Shown: one piece after another, positions 40,097 to 47,312 of the stretch
Numbering within the stretch: the stretch's first letter is position 1
How the letters are laid out: the number at the start of each line of letters is the position of its first letter
Source: Atopobiaceae bacterium
Lineage (GTDB): Bacteria; Actinomycetota; Coriobacteriia; Coriobacteriales; Atopobiaceae
Length of the DNA stretch: 64,000 nucleotides
NCBI GenBank assembly: GCA_902834555.1
Contig: CADFJN010000004.1
Span: 84,244 to 148,243, forward strand
Direction: 5' to 3'
Made by a program: the position numbers and the translations under genes
The notes under the pieces: generated by a model
What the model saw: only the letters and a program-made list of their open reading frames with translations
Told to the model about the DNA's origin: nothing
The model's database searches: none

Positions 40097-42526
40097 ATGG
40101 GCGACGACGGCACGATGGCCGAGAAGGCCCAGGACACACTGGCTGCGGCTCAGACAGTGCCCACAGCTCCCGCTGCGCCTACGGCGTCAGCACCTACGCC
40201 CGCACCCGCCAAGAAGCCCGCCATCCCCGACGCGGCCAACTTCCGCGTGCTCGAGGAGGCTGCGCGCGCCTACCTCAATGACGAGGAGTGGGCGAAGATC
40301 GACCGCGCCTACCACTTTGCGGCCGACTACCACCGCGACCAGCGCCGCCGCTCCGGTGAGCCCTACATCAACCATCCCGTCGAGGTGGCTCTCATCCTCT
40401 GCAAGGACCTCCACATGGACGAGGACACCATCTGTGCCGCGCTCCTGCATGACACAGTGGAGGACACCCCTGCCACGGTCTCGCAGATCTCCTCGCTCTT
40501 TGGCGAGACGGTGGCGGAGCTCGTGGACGGTGTCACCAAGCTCACGTCCATCAAGGTGACCTCGATGGACGAGAAGCAGGCGCTCAACCTGCGCAAGATG
40601 TTCCTCGCCATGTCCAAGGACATCCGCGTGGTCATCATCAAGCTGGCAGACCGCCTGCACAACATGCGCACCCTTGCGGCGCTACCGCCAGACCGCCGCC
40701 TCTTCAAGGCGCGCGAGACCATGGATGTCTACGCCCCTCTCGCCGACCGCCTGGGCATCTCGTCCATCAAGTGGGAGCTCGAGGACCTCGCGTTCTTCTG
40801 GCTCGAGCCCGAGGAGTACCAGCGCGTTGCCCGCATGGTGCAGGACTCGCGCGCCCAGCGCGAGGACGATACCGAGGCGGCCATCAAGACCCTGGACGAC
40901 GAGCTCAAGCGCGTGGGCCTCAAGAACTACCAGATTACCGGCCGCCCCAAGCACCTCTGGTCCATCTACCAGAAGATGACCCGCAAGGGTCGGGACTTCT
41001 CGGATATCTACGACCTCATCGCGCTGCGCATCATCACCCAGACGGTGGGGGACTGCTACTCGGCGCTCGGCGCCGTCCACACGCTGTGGCACCCCATGCC
41101 CGGCCGCTTCAAGGACTACATCGCCACGCCCAAGGCCAACCTCTACCAGTCGCTCCACACCACGGTGGTTGGCCCAGACGGCAAGCCCATCGAGATTCAG
41201 ATTCGTACGGTCGAGATGCACGAGGCGTCCGAGTACGGTGTCGCCGCCCACTGGCTCTACAAGAAGGCCGGCAACTCCCAGGGCAAGATGTCAGCCGAGG
41301 ACCGCTCGATTGACTCGACCATCAACTGGATCCGCAGGAGCCTCGACTGGGCCGTCGAGGACGACATAGACGACCCGCATGAGTTCCTGAACAACCTGCG
41401 CGTTGACCTTTTTGAGCACGAGATCTTTGTCTTCACGCCAAAGGGCGAGGTCATGAGCCTGCGCCGCGACTCGACGCCGCTCGACTTTGCCTACGCCGTC
41501 CACACCGAGGTGGGCAACCACTGCGTGGGCGCCAAGGTCAACGGATCGGTTGTGCCGCTCACCTACAAGCTCAACATGGGCGACCGCGTGGAGGTCCTCA
41601 CCAACAAGAACGCCAAGCCCAGCCGCGACTGGATGAACATCGTAGTCACGCCCTCGGCGCGCGCCAAGATTCGCAAGTACTTCTCGGTTGAGACGCGCGC
41701 GGATGACGCCGAGCAGGGCAGGAGCGACCTCGCCCACGAGCTGCGCCGCCGCGGCTACGGCATCTCGACGCAGCGCACGGTCAAGGCCATCGAGCGCGTG
41801 TACCCGCAGTTCGACTATCGCTCGGCCGACGACCTCTTTGCCGGCATTGGCACGGGCAAAGTCTCGGCCAAGCAGGTGGCCAACCGCATCGAGGAGATTC
41901 TCGAGGAGGGCTCGCCCGAGCAGCTTGAGGCCGCGCGCAAGGAGGCAGAGCGCCAGGCCAAGCGCGAGGAGGCCATCAAGGAGAACAAGCCCCTCATGCA
42001 GTCCTACGCCATCACGCAGACTGCCAAGGGGGCCAGGCGCCGCAGCAACTGCGGCGTGGTCGTGAAGGGCGACGCCGACCTTCTCGTCCACCTCGCGCAC
42101 TGCTGCAACCCCGTGGCCGGCGATGACATCGTAGGCTTTGTGACGCGCGGCCGCGGCGTCTCTGTGCACCGCGCCAACTGCCCCAACGTGTGCGACCTCA
42201 TGAACCACCCCGAGCGCATGATCCCGGTGGAGTGGGACACCTCCGGCGCCACCGAGTTCAGGGTCGAAATCGTGGTCGAGGCCACGGATCGGATGGGGCT
42301 GCTCAAGGACGTCACCATCGCCATTGGCGACGCGGGTGGCAACATCCTCTCCGCCGCCACGCAGACGGGTAAGCAGGGCATCGCGCGCCTGCGCTTCATC
42401 GTGGCCATCTCGGACGCGAGCCTCTTGGACGCGCTTCTCGCCAGCGTCTCTCGCGTGCCCTCGGTCTACGACGCACGCCGCATCATGCCCGGCGAGGGCG
42501 CCAACCAGATGAAGCAGCGGGTGTAG
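40097..42526 (+). CDS. relA: Bifunctional (p)ppGpp synthetase/hydrolase of the RelA/SpoT family
   Basis: An 809-residue Rel protein. An Ala/Pro-rich N-terminus of about 35 residues is followed by the HD hydrolase domain with intact motif LLHDTVEDTPAT (about residue 118). The synthetase domain (RPKHLWSIYQKMTRKGRDF, DIYDLIALRII), the TGS domain (FVFTPKGEVMSLRRDSTPLDFAYAVHTEVG), a Cys-containing helical region (VHLAHCCNPVAGDDI) and a C-terminal ACT domain follow. Both activities are expected. The ATG at 40097 follows AGGAGGAGGGG. The metallo-hydrolase starts two bases after the stop. Confidence 0.96.
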   Translation: MGDDGTMAEKAQDTLAAAQTVPTAPAAPTASAPTPAPAKKPAIPDAANFRVLEEAARAYLNDEEWAKIDRAYHFAADYHRDQRRRSGEPYINHPVEVALILCKDLHMDEDTICAALLHDTVEDTPATVSQISSLFGETVAELVDGVTKLTSIKVTSMDEKQALNLRKMFLAMSKDIRVVIIKLADRLHNMRTLAALPPDRRLFKARETMDVYAPLADRLGISSIKWELEDLAFFWLEPEEYQRVARMVQDSRAQREDDTEAAIKTLDDELKRVGLKNYQITGRPKHLWSIYQKMTRKGRDFSDIYDLIALRIITQTVGDCYSALGAVHTLWHPMPGRFKDYIATPKANLYQSLHTTVVGPDGKPIEIQIRTVEMHEASEYGVAAHWLYKKAGNSQGKMSAEDRSIDSTINWIRRSLDWAVEDDIDDPHEFLNNLRVDLFEHEIFVFTPKGEVMSLRRDSTPLDFAYAVHTEVGNHCVGAKVNGSVVPLTYKLNMGDRVEVLTNKNAKPSRDWMNIVVTPSARAKIRKYFSVETRADDAEQGRSDLAHELRRRGYGISTQRTVKAIERVYPQFDYRSADDLFAGIGTGKVSAKQVANRIEEILEEGSPEQLEAARKEAERQAKREEAIKENKPLMQSYAITQTAKGARRRSNCGVVVKGDADLLVHLAHCCNPVAGDDIVGFVTRGRGVSVHRANCPNVCDLMNHPERMIPVEWDTSGATEFRVEIVVEATDRMGLLKDVTIAIGDAGGNILSAATQTGKQGIARLRFIVAISDASLLDALLASVSRVPSVYDARRIMPGEGANQMKQRV

Positions 42527-42528
42527 CG

Positions 42529-43206
42529 ATGGGGAGCTTCTTTCGCGATGCAGGGTCTTTTGCGGCGTCCGACGCCGGTGACGTGGTGCGCGTCTTTGTC
42601 GTTGGCCCCATCCAGACCAACTGCTACGCTTACGTCTCTGCCGGCGAGGCCCTGGTTGTGGACCCCGGAGCCGCAGGTGTGCGCGTGGCTGCGGCACTTG
42701 CTGGCGAGAAGGTCGTGTGCGTGGCAGCGACCCACGGCCATGGCGACCACGTGGGCGGCGTGACTGCGCTTGTCTCGGCAACGGGCGCGCCGTTTGCGCT
42801 TGCGGCGGCAGACGCCGAGATGGCCGAGCACGCCGGAGACCCGTCGTACTCCGGTTCGGGGATTGCCTACGATGACGATGCGCCGGTGCCTTCTCGTCTG
42901 CTTGCCGAGGGCGACGTCCTTGCGGTGGGAACGGCGCGCTTCCGCGTGATGGAGACGCCCGGTCACACGCCGGGCGGCATCTGCCTGGTAGGTGAGGGCA
43001 CGGCCGAGGGGATTGCCTTTGTGGGCGACACGCTCTTCCCGGGGTCGTGCGGCCGTACCGACCTTGCCGGCGGCGATCCGGATGCCATGCGCCGTTCGCT
43101 TGCGCGCATGGGCCGCGAGATAGCCCCGCAGACGGTCCTTCTCTGCGGGCACGGGCCCGCTACCACAATGGCGGAGGAGCTGGCGAGCAACCCCTTTGTG
43201 CGCTAG
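42529..43206 (+). CDS. MBL-fold metallo-hydrolase (glyoxalase II-like)
   Basis: A 225-residue metallo-beta-lactamase-fold protein. Metal ligands are in ATHGHGDHVGG (usual form THxHxDH), ETPGHTPGG, FVGDTLFPGSCG and LCGHGPATTM. The order and spacing fit the short YcbL/glyoxalase II-like hydrolases, often found downstream of relA in Gram-positive bacteria. The substrate is not known. The start ATG is two bases after the relA stop, implying co-transcription. Confidence 0.88.
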   Translation: MGSFFRDAGSFAASDAGDVVRVFVVGPIQTNCYAYVSAGEALVVDPGAAGVRVAAALAGEKVVCVAATHGHGDHVGGVTALVSATGAPFALAAADAEMAEHAGDPSYSGSGIAYDDDAPVPSRLLAEGDVLAVGTARFRVMETPGHTPGGICLVGEGTAEGIAFVGDTLFPGSCGRTDLAGGDPDAMRRSLARMGREIAPQTVLLCGHGPATTMAEELASNPFVR

Positions 43207-43223
43207 GGCGGCATGCAACTTTT

Positions 43224-43285
43224 TTGCCCGGCAACGGGATTCCATTACCGGGTAACTCAATCCCATTGCCGGGCAACTCAATCCC
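43224..43285 (+). repeat. 21-bp dyad repeat array 1 (three units)
   Basis: Unit boundaries: 43224-43243, 43244-43264 (ATTACCGGGTAACTCAATCC type) and 43265-43285 (ATTGCCGGGCAACTCAATCC type). Each unit has an internal dyad TTRCCGGGYAA or TTGCCCGGCAA. The array begins 18 bp after the metallo-hydrolase stop and may act in its termination. A second array in the opposite orientation follows rplT. Confidence 0.8.
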
Positions 43286-43325
43286 GCCCCTGCGCCCGCA
43301 AGACGCCAACCGCTCTCGCTGCATC

Positions 43326-43334
43326 TGGTATAGT
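43326..43334 (+). promoter_or_regulatory. Predicted extended -10 promoter of tRNA-Leu
   Basis: TG-G-TATAGT ends 19 bases before the tRNA. No clear -35 box is present. Confidence 0.45.
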
Positions 43335-43353
43335 TCTCTGGTGCGCACGGTGC

Positions 43354-43439
43354 GCCCGAGTGGCGGAATGGCAGACGCGGAGGTCTCAAAAACCTCTGAG
43401 GGAAACCTCGTGTGGGTTCGACCCCCACCTCGGGCACCA
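43354..43439 (+). tRNA. tRNA-Leu (anticodon CAA)
   Basis: The acceptor GCCCGAG pairs with CTCGGGC. The anticodon stem GAGGT/ACCTC encloses CTCAAAA with anticodon CAA. A long variable arm (class II tRNA) and the T-arm follow, and an encoded CCA ends at 43439. It decodes TTG. Confidence 0.95.
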
Positions 43440-43512
43440 GTTGTTTCAGCGCTTTTCGGCTACGTGTTCCCCGTGTTGTCTCGGTGGAGACGCGCGTCTC
43501 GAAAAATGGTCG

Positions 43513-43541
43513 TTGCGCCGGCCTGGCTGCTGAGGTATTAT
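43513..43541 (+). promoter_or_regulatory. Predicted promoter of infC-rpmI-rplT
   Basis: TTGCGC (43513-43518) and TATTAT (43536-43541) are spaced by 17 bases. The start near 43548 leaves a leader of about 186 bases before infC. Confidence 0.6.
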
Positions 43542-43630
43542 CGCACCTGCGTGAACATGCTAAGCGGGGCTTCTCGCCCCCACCTGAACGGCGCCCACGC
43601 GGCAGCTGTCTGGTCAGACAAAGATTTCTC

Positions 43631-43711
43631 ACCACCCAGGCATGGGTGGTCATTGTCTCCCGGCGGCTGTGTGTCATCGGGAGTTATTTTTATCGCGGCG
43701 CCAAGCGCCGC
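43631..43711 (+). promoter_or_regulatory. infC leader with attenuator-like hairpins
   Basis: Three hairpins follow one another. ACCACCC-AGGCAT-GGGTGGT is at 43631-43650. CTCCCG...CGGGAG at 43657-43683 is followed at once by TTATTTTTAT, a terminator-like arrangement. GCGGCG-CCAAG-CGCCGC at 43695-43711 lies just before the ribosome site. In other bacteria IF3 or L20 controls this operon through its leader; such control here is an inference. Confidence 0.5.
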
Positions 43712-43733
43712 AGAGAGAGGAAGGTGTAGAGAG

Positions 43734-44306
43734 ATAGCCAGGAACGATGGTCCTCGCGTCAACGGGGAAATCACCTCACGCACGTGCCGCCTCATTGGCG
43801 TTGACGGCTCGCAGCTGGGCCTGTTCGGCGTGCGTGACGCCCTGCGCATTGCGCAGGAGCAGGGGCTTGACCTCGTGGAGATTGCGCCAAACGCGAACCC
43901 CCCGGTGTGCAAGGTGCTCGACTACAGCAAGTACAAGTACGAGCAGGATCGCAAGGCCAAGGCTGCGCGCAAGAACCAGGCGCGCGTCGAGGTCAAGGAG
44001 ATGAAGTTCCGTCCCAAGATCGACGTGGGCGACTACGAGACCAAGAAGGCCCACGTGATGCGCTTCCTCAAGAAGGGGGCAAAGGTCAAGATCACGATTA
44101 TGTTCCGCGGTCGTGAGATGGCTCACCCTGAGCAGGGACGCATCGTGCTCGACCGCCTTGCCGAGGATCTCAGGCCTTGGGCCACCGTCGAGCAGCAGCC
44201 CCTCATGGAGGGTCGCAACATGCACATGCTCATCGCCCCCATCAAGGGCGCGTTCGATGTAACGCCCGAGGGCGACGAAGCCACGAGCGAGAAGAAGGAG
44301 AAGTAA
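43734..44306 (+). CDS. infC: Translation initiation factor IF-3, predicted AUA start
   Basis: IF3 binds the 30S subunit and proofreads the start codon. The conserved N-terminal domain begins RVNGEITSRTCRLIGVDGSQLG, and NPPVCKVLDYSKYKYE and EMKFRPKIDVGDYETK mark the linker and C-terminal domain. No ATG, GTG or TTG lies in frame at the right place. AGAGGAAGG is followed eight bases later by ATA at 43734, giving MARNDGPRVNGEI, an N-terminus much like other IF3 proteins. Upstream in-frame ATG or GTG codons would add about 30-60 unrelated residues across the leader hairpins. E. coli infC uses AUU and is autoregulated through it; AUA here would be equivalent. rpmI starts two bases after the stop. 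Confidence 0.88.
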   Translation: MARNDGPRVNGEITSRTCRLIGVDGSQLGLFGVRDALRIAQEQGLDLVEIAPNANPPVCKVLDYSKYKYEQDRKAKAARKNQARVEVKEMKFRPKIDVGDYETKKAHVMRFLKKGAKVKITIMFRGREMAHPEQGRIVLDRLAEDLRPWATVEQQPLMEGRNMHMLIAPIKGAFDVTPEGDEATSEKKEK

Positions 44307-44307
44307 C

Positions 44308-44505
44308 ATGCCCAAGATGAAGACGCACAAGGGTACGGCAAAGCGCTTCCGTCGCACCGGTACCGGTAAGATTATGCGCGCCAAGGCGTTCAAGAGCCAC
44401 ATCCTGTCCAAGAAGTCCCAGAAGCGCATCCGCAACTTCCGCAAGGAGGCCGAGCTCGCCCCCAGCGACGTCAAGGTTGTCTCCCAGCGCATGGGTTCCA
44501 AGTAG
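44308..44505 (+). CDS. rpmI: Ribosomal protein L35
   Basis: A 65-residue basic protein, MPKMKTHKGTAKRFRRTGTG at its start, typical of bacterial L35. It lies between infC and rplT in the classical operon order. Confidence 0.97.
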   Translation: MPKMKTHKGTAKRFRRTGTGKIMRAKAFKSHILSKKSQKRIRNFRKEAELAPSDVKVVSQRMGSK

Positions 44506-44551
44506 GCGCCTCGCGCGTCCCGATTTTCCCTCAACGAGGAGTTGATTAGAT

Positions 44552-44917
44552 ATGTCTCGAGTCAAGCGCGCAGTCGCCGGCCGCAAGAAGCGTCAGACCC
44601 TGGTCGAGCGTACCAAGGGCTATTACGGAACTTCCTCCCGCACCTTCCGTGGCATGAAGGAGCAGGCCCAGCACTCCGGCCAGTACCAGTATCGCGATCG
44701 TCGCAACAAGAAGCGTGACTTCCGCAGCCTGTGGATTCAGCGCATCAACGCTGCCGCCCGCATGAACGACCTCTCTTACAGCACCTTCATGCACGGCCTC
44801 AAGCTTGCTGGCGTCGAGCTGGACCGCAAGGTCCTCGCCGAGATCGCCTACAGCGACGAGAAGGCCTTCGCCGACCTTGCCAACGTTGCCAAGAAGGCTC
44901 TTGCTGACGCCGAGTAG
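44552..44917 (+). CDS. rplT: Ribosomal protein L20
   Basis: A 121-residue basic protein with RVKRAVAGRKKRQTLVERTKG near the N-terminus replaced here by SRVKRAVAGRKKRQ, then WIQRINAAARMNDLSYSTFM, the standard L20 features. AACGAGGAG precedes the ATG. L20 is an early assembly protein of the 50S subunit and in several bacteria represses its own operon. A strong terminator follows. Confidence 0.97.
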   Translation: MSRVKRAVAGRKKRQTLVERTKGYYGTSSRTFRGMKEQAQHSGQYQYRDRRNKKRDFRSLWIQRINAAARMNDLSYSTFMHGLKLAGVELDRKVLAEIAYSDEKAFADLANVAKKALADAE

Positions 44918-44948
44918 CGTCTAGCCGTTGGTTTATCGCATTGCCTGT

Positions 44949-44982
44949 GGCGGCACCGGGAACCCCGGTGCCGCCATTTTTT
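44949..44982 (+). terminator. Rho-independent terminator of infC-rpmI-rplT
   Basis: GGCGGCACCGGG pairs perfectly with CCCGGTGCCGCC around AAC, followed by A and six T. It begins 32 bases after the rplT stop. Confidence 0.92.
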
Positions 44983-44989
44983 CCGCCGC

Positions 44990-45069
44990 GGGATTGAGTT
45001 GCCCGGTAATGGAATCCCGTTACCGGGCAATGGAATCCCGTTACCGGGCAACTCAATCCCATTCCGGGG
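44990..45069 (-). repeat. 21-bp dyad repeat array 2 (three full units and one partial)
   Basis: Units at 44990-45010, 45011-45031, 45032-45052 and a partial at 45053-45069. The two central units differ by one base (GGAATCCCGTTACCGGGCAA core). The orientation is opposite to array 1, so the two arrays flank tRNA-Leu and infC-rpmI-rplT as inverted blocks. Confidence 0.82.
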
Positions 45070-45082
45070 TAGGGCGAGAAAA

Positions 45083-45152
45083 CGCCACACATTCGTGCTT
45101 CGATTGTGTGGCAACCTGCGCGGGTCACAGATTCGTTTCCGAATGTGTAGCG
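45083..45152 (+). repeat. 70-bp direct repeat, copy 1
   Basis: Identical to 45167-45236. Each copy contains two inverted pairs: CCACACA/TGTGTGG around TTCGTGCTTCGAT, and CACAGATTCG/CGAATGTGT. The gap 44918-45281 otherwise holds the rplT terminator and the 21-bp array; no ORF of note was seen. Confidence 0.85.
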
Positions 45153-45166
45153 TGCTCCGCCCTTCT

Positions 45167-45236
45167 CGCCACACATTCGTGCTTCGATTGTGTGGCAACC
45201 TGCGCGGGTCACAGATTCGTTTCCGAATGTGTAGCG
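45167..45236 (+). repeat. 70-bp direct repeat, copy 2
   Basis: An exact second copy separated from the first by 14 bases. It ends 45 bp before the stop of the WecA/TagO-type gene on the other strand. Confidence 0.85.
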
Positions 45237-45281
45237 GGAGCCATCCCAGCGACCCGGGACCGAAACCAGCAGCAAAGAGTC

Positions 45282-46523
45282 CTACTGGTGCTTCTCGCTC
45301 TCGTCCTTGCCCTCCGGGCGAATGCCGAGAAGCTCTTCTCGCCTCTCTTCCCGGCGCTCGCGGGCTTTCTCGGACTCTTCGGCAAAGGCGGGGTCATCTG
45401 GCCCCACAAGCTCGTCATCTCCCGTGCGGGGGTCCTTGTGGTGGCGCAGCACGGGCTCGAAGAGGTGTAGGTGCTTGGCAAAGGCTCCCGAGGCAACCAG
45501 AAGCACAAGGAAGATGCAGATGCGCGGCACTGTGGTGACCTGTGTCATCACAAGTGCGCCGCCGCACAGGAGCGCTGTCCAGGCGTACACAACAAGCACG
45601 GCTTGCTTCTGGTCGAAGCCCTCGGCAAGCAGTCGGTGGTGGATGTGGCCGCGATCTGCTCGTCCCACACTCACATGCGCTCGGGTGCGCCTTACGATTG
45701 CGGAGAACGTGTCGATGATGGGAATCCCCGCGATCACCAGCGGCACGATGATCGTTGTGAGTCCCGCGATTCTCGTCACCGAGAGAAGCGAGATGGTGCC
45801 CAGTGCAAAGCCCAGCGTGAGCGAGCCCGAGTCTCCCATGAAGATGCTCGCGGGGTGGAAGTTGTAGTGGAGAAAGCCAAGCGTAGAACCAGTAATGGCG
45901 CAGGCAAGCGCCGCGGCGTCCAGGCGGCCGGCCCAGATCGAGAGCACGAACATGGTCACGCTGGCTATGCATGAGATGCCCGCGGCCAGACCGTCAAGCC
46001 CGTCGATGAGGTTGATGATATTCACGTAGGCAACCAGGTAGATGATGGTCACGGGGTAGGTGAGCCAGCCAAGCTCGATGAACTCGCCAGGGTCGAAGGG
46101 GTTTGCAATAACGCCAATGACCAGGCCACCCATGGCTGCTACCGTGGCGGCAAGCACCTGCCCCAGAAGCTTCGCGCGAGGCTTGAGGGTGTACTTGTCG
46201 TCAAGCATGCCAGTTGTAAAGATGATGACAAACGCAAGGACAAGCATCCAGTAGTTTACCGAGAGGCGCGGTGACGGCACGAGAACAACTGGCCATCCAA
46301 AGTGTGTGGTGCCAATGTACTGCACTACAAATGCAGCGACGATACCCGCAAAGATGGCAATTCCGCCCATGCGCGGTACGGGAGTTTTGTTCACGCGTCT
46401 TTTGTTGGGGTAGTCAACTGCTCCAACGCGGATGGCAATCTTTCTTGCGAGGGGAGTCACGGCCAGTGCACAGGCGAGCGATGCGGCAAACAGGCAGAGA
46501 AACGATAGCCAGTACCTGGGCAC
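45282..46523 (-). CDS. Undecaprenyl-phosphate sugar-1-phosphate transferase (MraY/WecA/TagO family)
   Basis: A polyprenyl-phosphate transferase that starts synthesis of a cell-wall glycopolymer by moving a sugar-1-phosphate (usually GlcNAc-1-P) to undecaprenyl phosphate. It has about ten or eleven spans. Motifs are GMLDDKYTLKPRAKLLGQ, NIINLIDGLDGLAAG, YNFHPASIFMGDSGS and RADRGHIHHRLL, the last typical of WecA/TagO rather than MraY. The cytoplasmic C-terminus of about 60 residues is highly charged (EKARERREERREELLG). The GTG at 46523 follows AGGAGGAGG. It is monocistronic. Confidence 0.9.
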   Translation of the reverse strand: MPRYWLSFLCLFAASLACALAVTPLARKIAIRVGAVDYPNKRRVNKTPVPRMGGIAIFAGIVAAFVVQYIGTTHFGWPVVLVPSPRLSVNYWMLVLAFVIIFTTGMLDDKYTLKPRAKLLGQVLAATVAAMGGLVIGVIANPFDPGEFIELGWLTYPVTIIYLVAYVNIINLIDGLDGLAAGISCIASVTMFVLSIWAGRLDAAALACAITGSTLGFLHYNFHPASIFMGDSGSLTLGFALGTISLLSVTRIAGLTTIIVPLVIAGIPIIDTFSAIVRRTRAHVSVGRADRGHIHHRLLAEGFDQKQAVLVVYAWTALLCGGALVMTQVTTVPRICIFLVLLVASGAFAKHLHLFEPVLRHHKDPRTGDDELVGPDDPAFAEESEKARERREERREELLGIRPEGKDESEKHQ

Positions 46524-46731
46524 CGTCTGACACCTCCTCCTTCTCGCCGTTATTTCCTAGCGAGACATAATACACAGAAACGTGGGAAAACGTGCTGCTT
46601 AGCAGCGGAGATGAATGAAGGGGATAAAGCAACAAGGCCGAATAGCTGCGGCTCATTTGAATGGCTATTGAATGTTGGCGCAAAAAGTGCCTAATACATC
46701 CATTATGTGGCCACCGCTCGCCATGTCAAGA
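46524..46731. other. Intergenic stretch upstream of the WecA-type gene and the ncRNA candidate
   Basis: The stretch is AT-richer than its surroundings. On the minus strand TATTAT (near 46567-46572) could be a -10 box for the WecA-type gene. No convincing -35 box, ORF or repeat was seen. Confidence 0.3.
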
Positions 46732-46761
46732 CTGGCATCGGGGTGCGAGTTCGCCTACATT
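46732..46761 (+). promoter_or_regulatory. Possible promoter of the 6S-like RNA candidate
   Basis: CTGGCA (46732-46737) and TACATT (46756-46761) are spaced by 18 bases. The start would fall near 46768, five bases before the closing stem of the RNA. Confidence 0.4.
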
Positions 46762-46767
46762 GGATTT

Positions 46768-46935
46768 GTCGTCCCCCTGCGGTACAAACTGGGTGAACCG
46801 ACAAGCGTTACTAGGGAGTCCGACATCTCGTCCTGGAAGGGGATCCTCCGTTGCTGGGGAAGCCGGAATGGACGATGAGGACACCCACCTTATGAAGGTG
46901 GGTTCATAATCGTATCCGCAGGGGGCGGCTTTTTT
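46768..46935 (+). ncRNA. Candidate rod-like structured RNA, 6S-like
   Basis: CCCCCTGCGGTAC (46773-46785) pairs with GTATCCGCAGGGGG (46912-46925) to close a domain of about 150 bases, and CGGCTTTTTT follows directly as a terminator-like tail. Inside, GTCC, CAT and CGTCC (46818-46833) pair in order with GGACG, ATG and GGAC (46870-46882). The 3' side carries ACCCACCTT-ATG-AAGGTGGGT (46883-46903). A long imperfect rod with a large internal loop holding a small 3'-side hairpin, about 168 bases in all, is the shape of 6S RNA, which binds RNA polymerase. The identity is inferred from shape alone. Confidence 0.5.
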
Positions 46936-46973
46936 CGCTTGCGAGTAGGTTGCCGGCTGGCCACCGGAAGGTC

Positions 46974-47023
46974 GCGGTTTGTCGCCGGAGGGCCCATTTT
47001 GGCGGCAAGTGCGTACAAACCGC
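46974..47023. repeat. TCGCCGGAGGG-family repeat within an inverted repeat
   Basis: Arms GCGGTTTGT (46974-46982) and ACAAACCGC (47015-47023) enclose a unit starting TCGCCGGAGGGCCCATTTT and ending GGCGGCA. The same unit recurs after rho and after livF. Confidence 0.6.
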
Positions 47024-47116
47024 CCGTCTGGCACGGCCCGGCTCGCGGAGGTGCCGTGCGTTGACGCTCTGCCGTGGCACCCTGTGATGCTCTTTCGCAA
47101 ATCCCGCACTTTGACG

Positions 47117-47145
47117 TTGACACGGGCGCGGCAAATTGCGACAAT
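47117..47145 (+). promoter_or_regulatory. Predicted promoter of tRNA-Ala
   Basis: A perfect -35 box TTGACA (47117-47122) and GACAAT (47140-47145) are spaced by 17 bases, ending 21 bases before the tRNA. Confidence 0.65.
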
Positions 47146-47166
47146 GGCTCCCGCGCATGCGCGCCT

Positions 47167-47242
47167 GGGGATGTAGCTCAGCTGGGAGAGCGCTGCCTTC
47201 GCAAGGCAGAGGCCGAGGGTTCGAATCCCTTCATCTCCACCA
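47167..47242 (+). tRNA. tRNA-Ala (anticodon CGC)
   Basis: The acceptor GGGGATG pairs with CATCTCC. The D-arm is GCTCAGCTGGGAGAGC. The anticodon stem CTGCC/GGCAG encloses TTCGCAA with anticodon CGC, and the T-arm and encoded CCA end at 47242. It decodes GCG. Confidence 0.96.
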
Positions 47243-47312
47243 TGGAATTTGTGGGGCCCGGGCACAAAGCTTGGGCCCCTTTTCTTATCTCGCCTCCAAG
47301 TCCGATGGGAGC

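Noticed and set aside
43224..43285. 21-bp units as a CRISPR array
   Set aside because: The units are contiguous with no unique spacers between them.
43047..43733. Long N-terminal extension of infC from upstream ATG or GTG codons
   Set aside because: It would cross tRNA-Leu, the predicted promoter and the leader hairpins, and the added residues resemble nothing in IF3.
45083..45236. Direct repeats as a possible CRISPR array
   Set aside because: There are only two copies of 70 bp with a 14-bp spacer, no further units and no cas genes.
46768..46935. SRP (4.5S) RNA as identity for the rod-like RNA
   Set aside because: The conserved GGTCAGG and GGAAGGAAGCAG segments of SRP RNA are missing.
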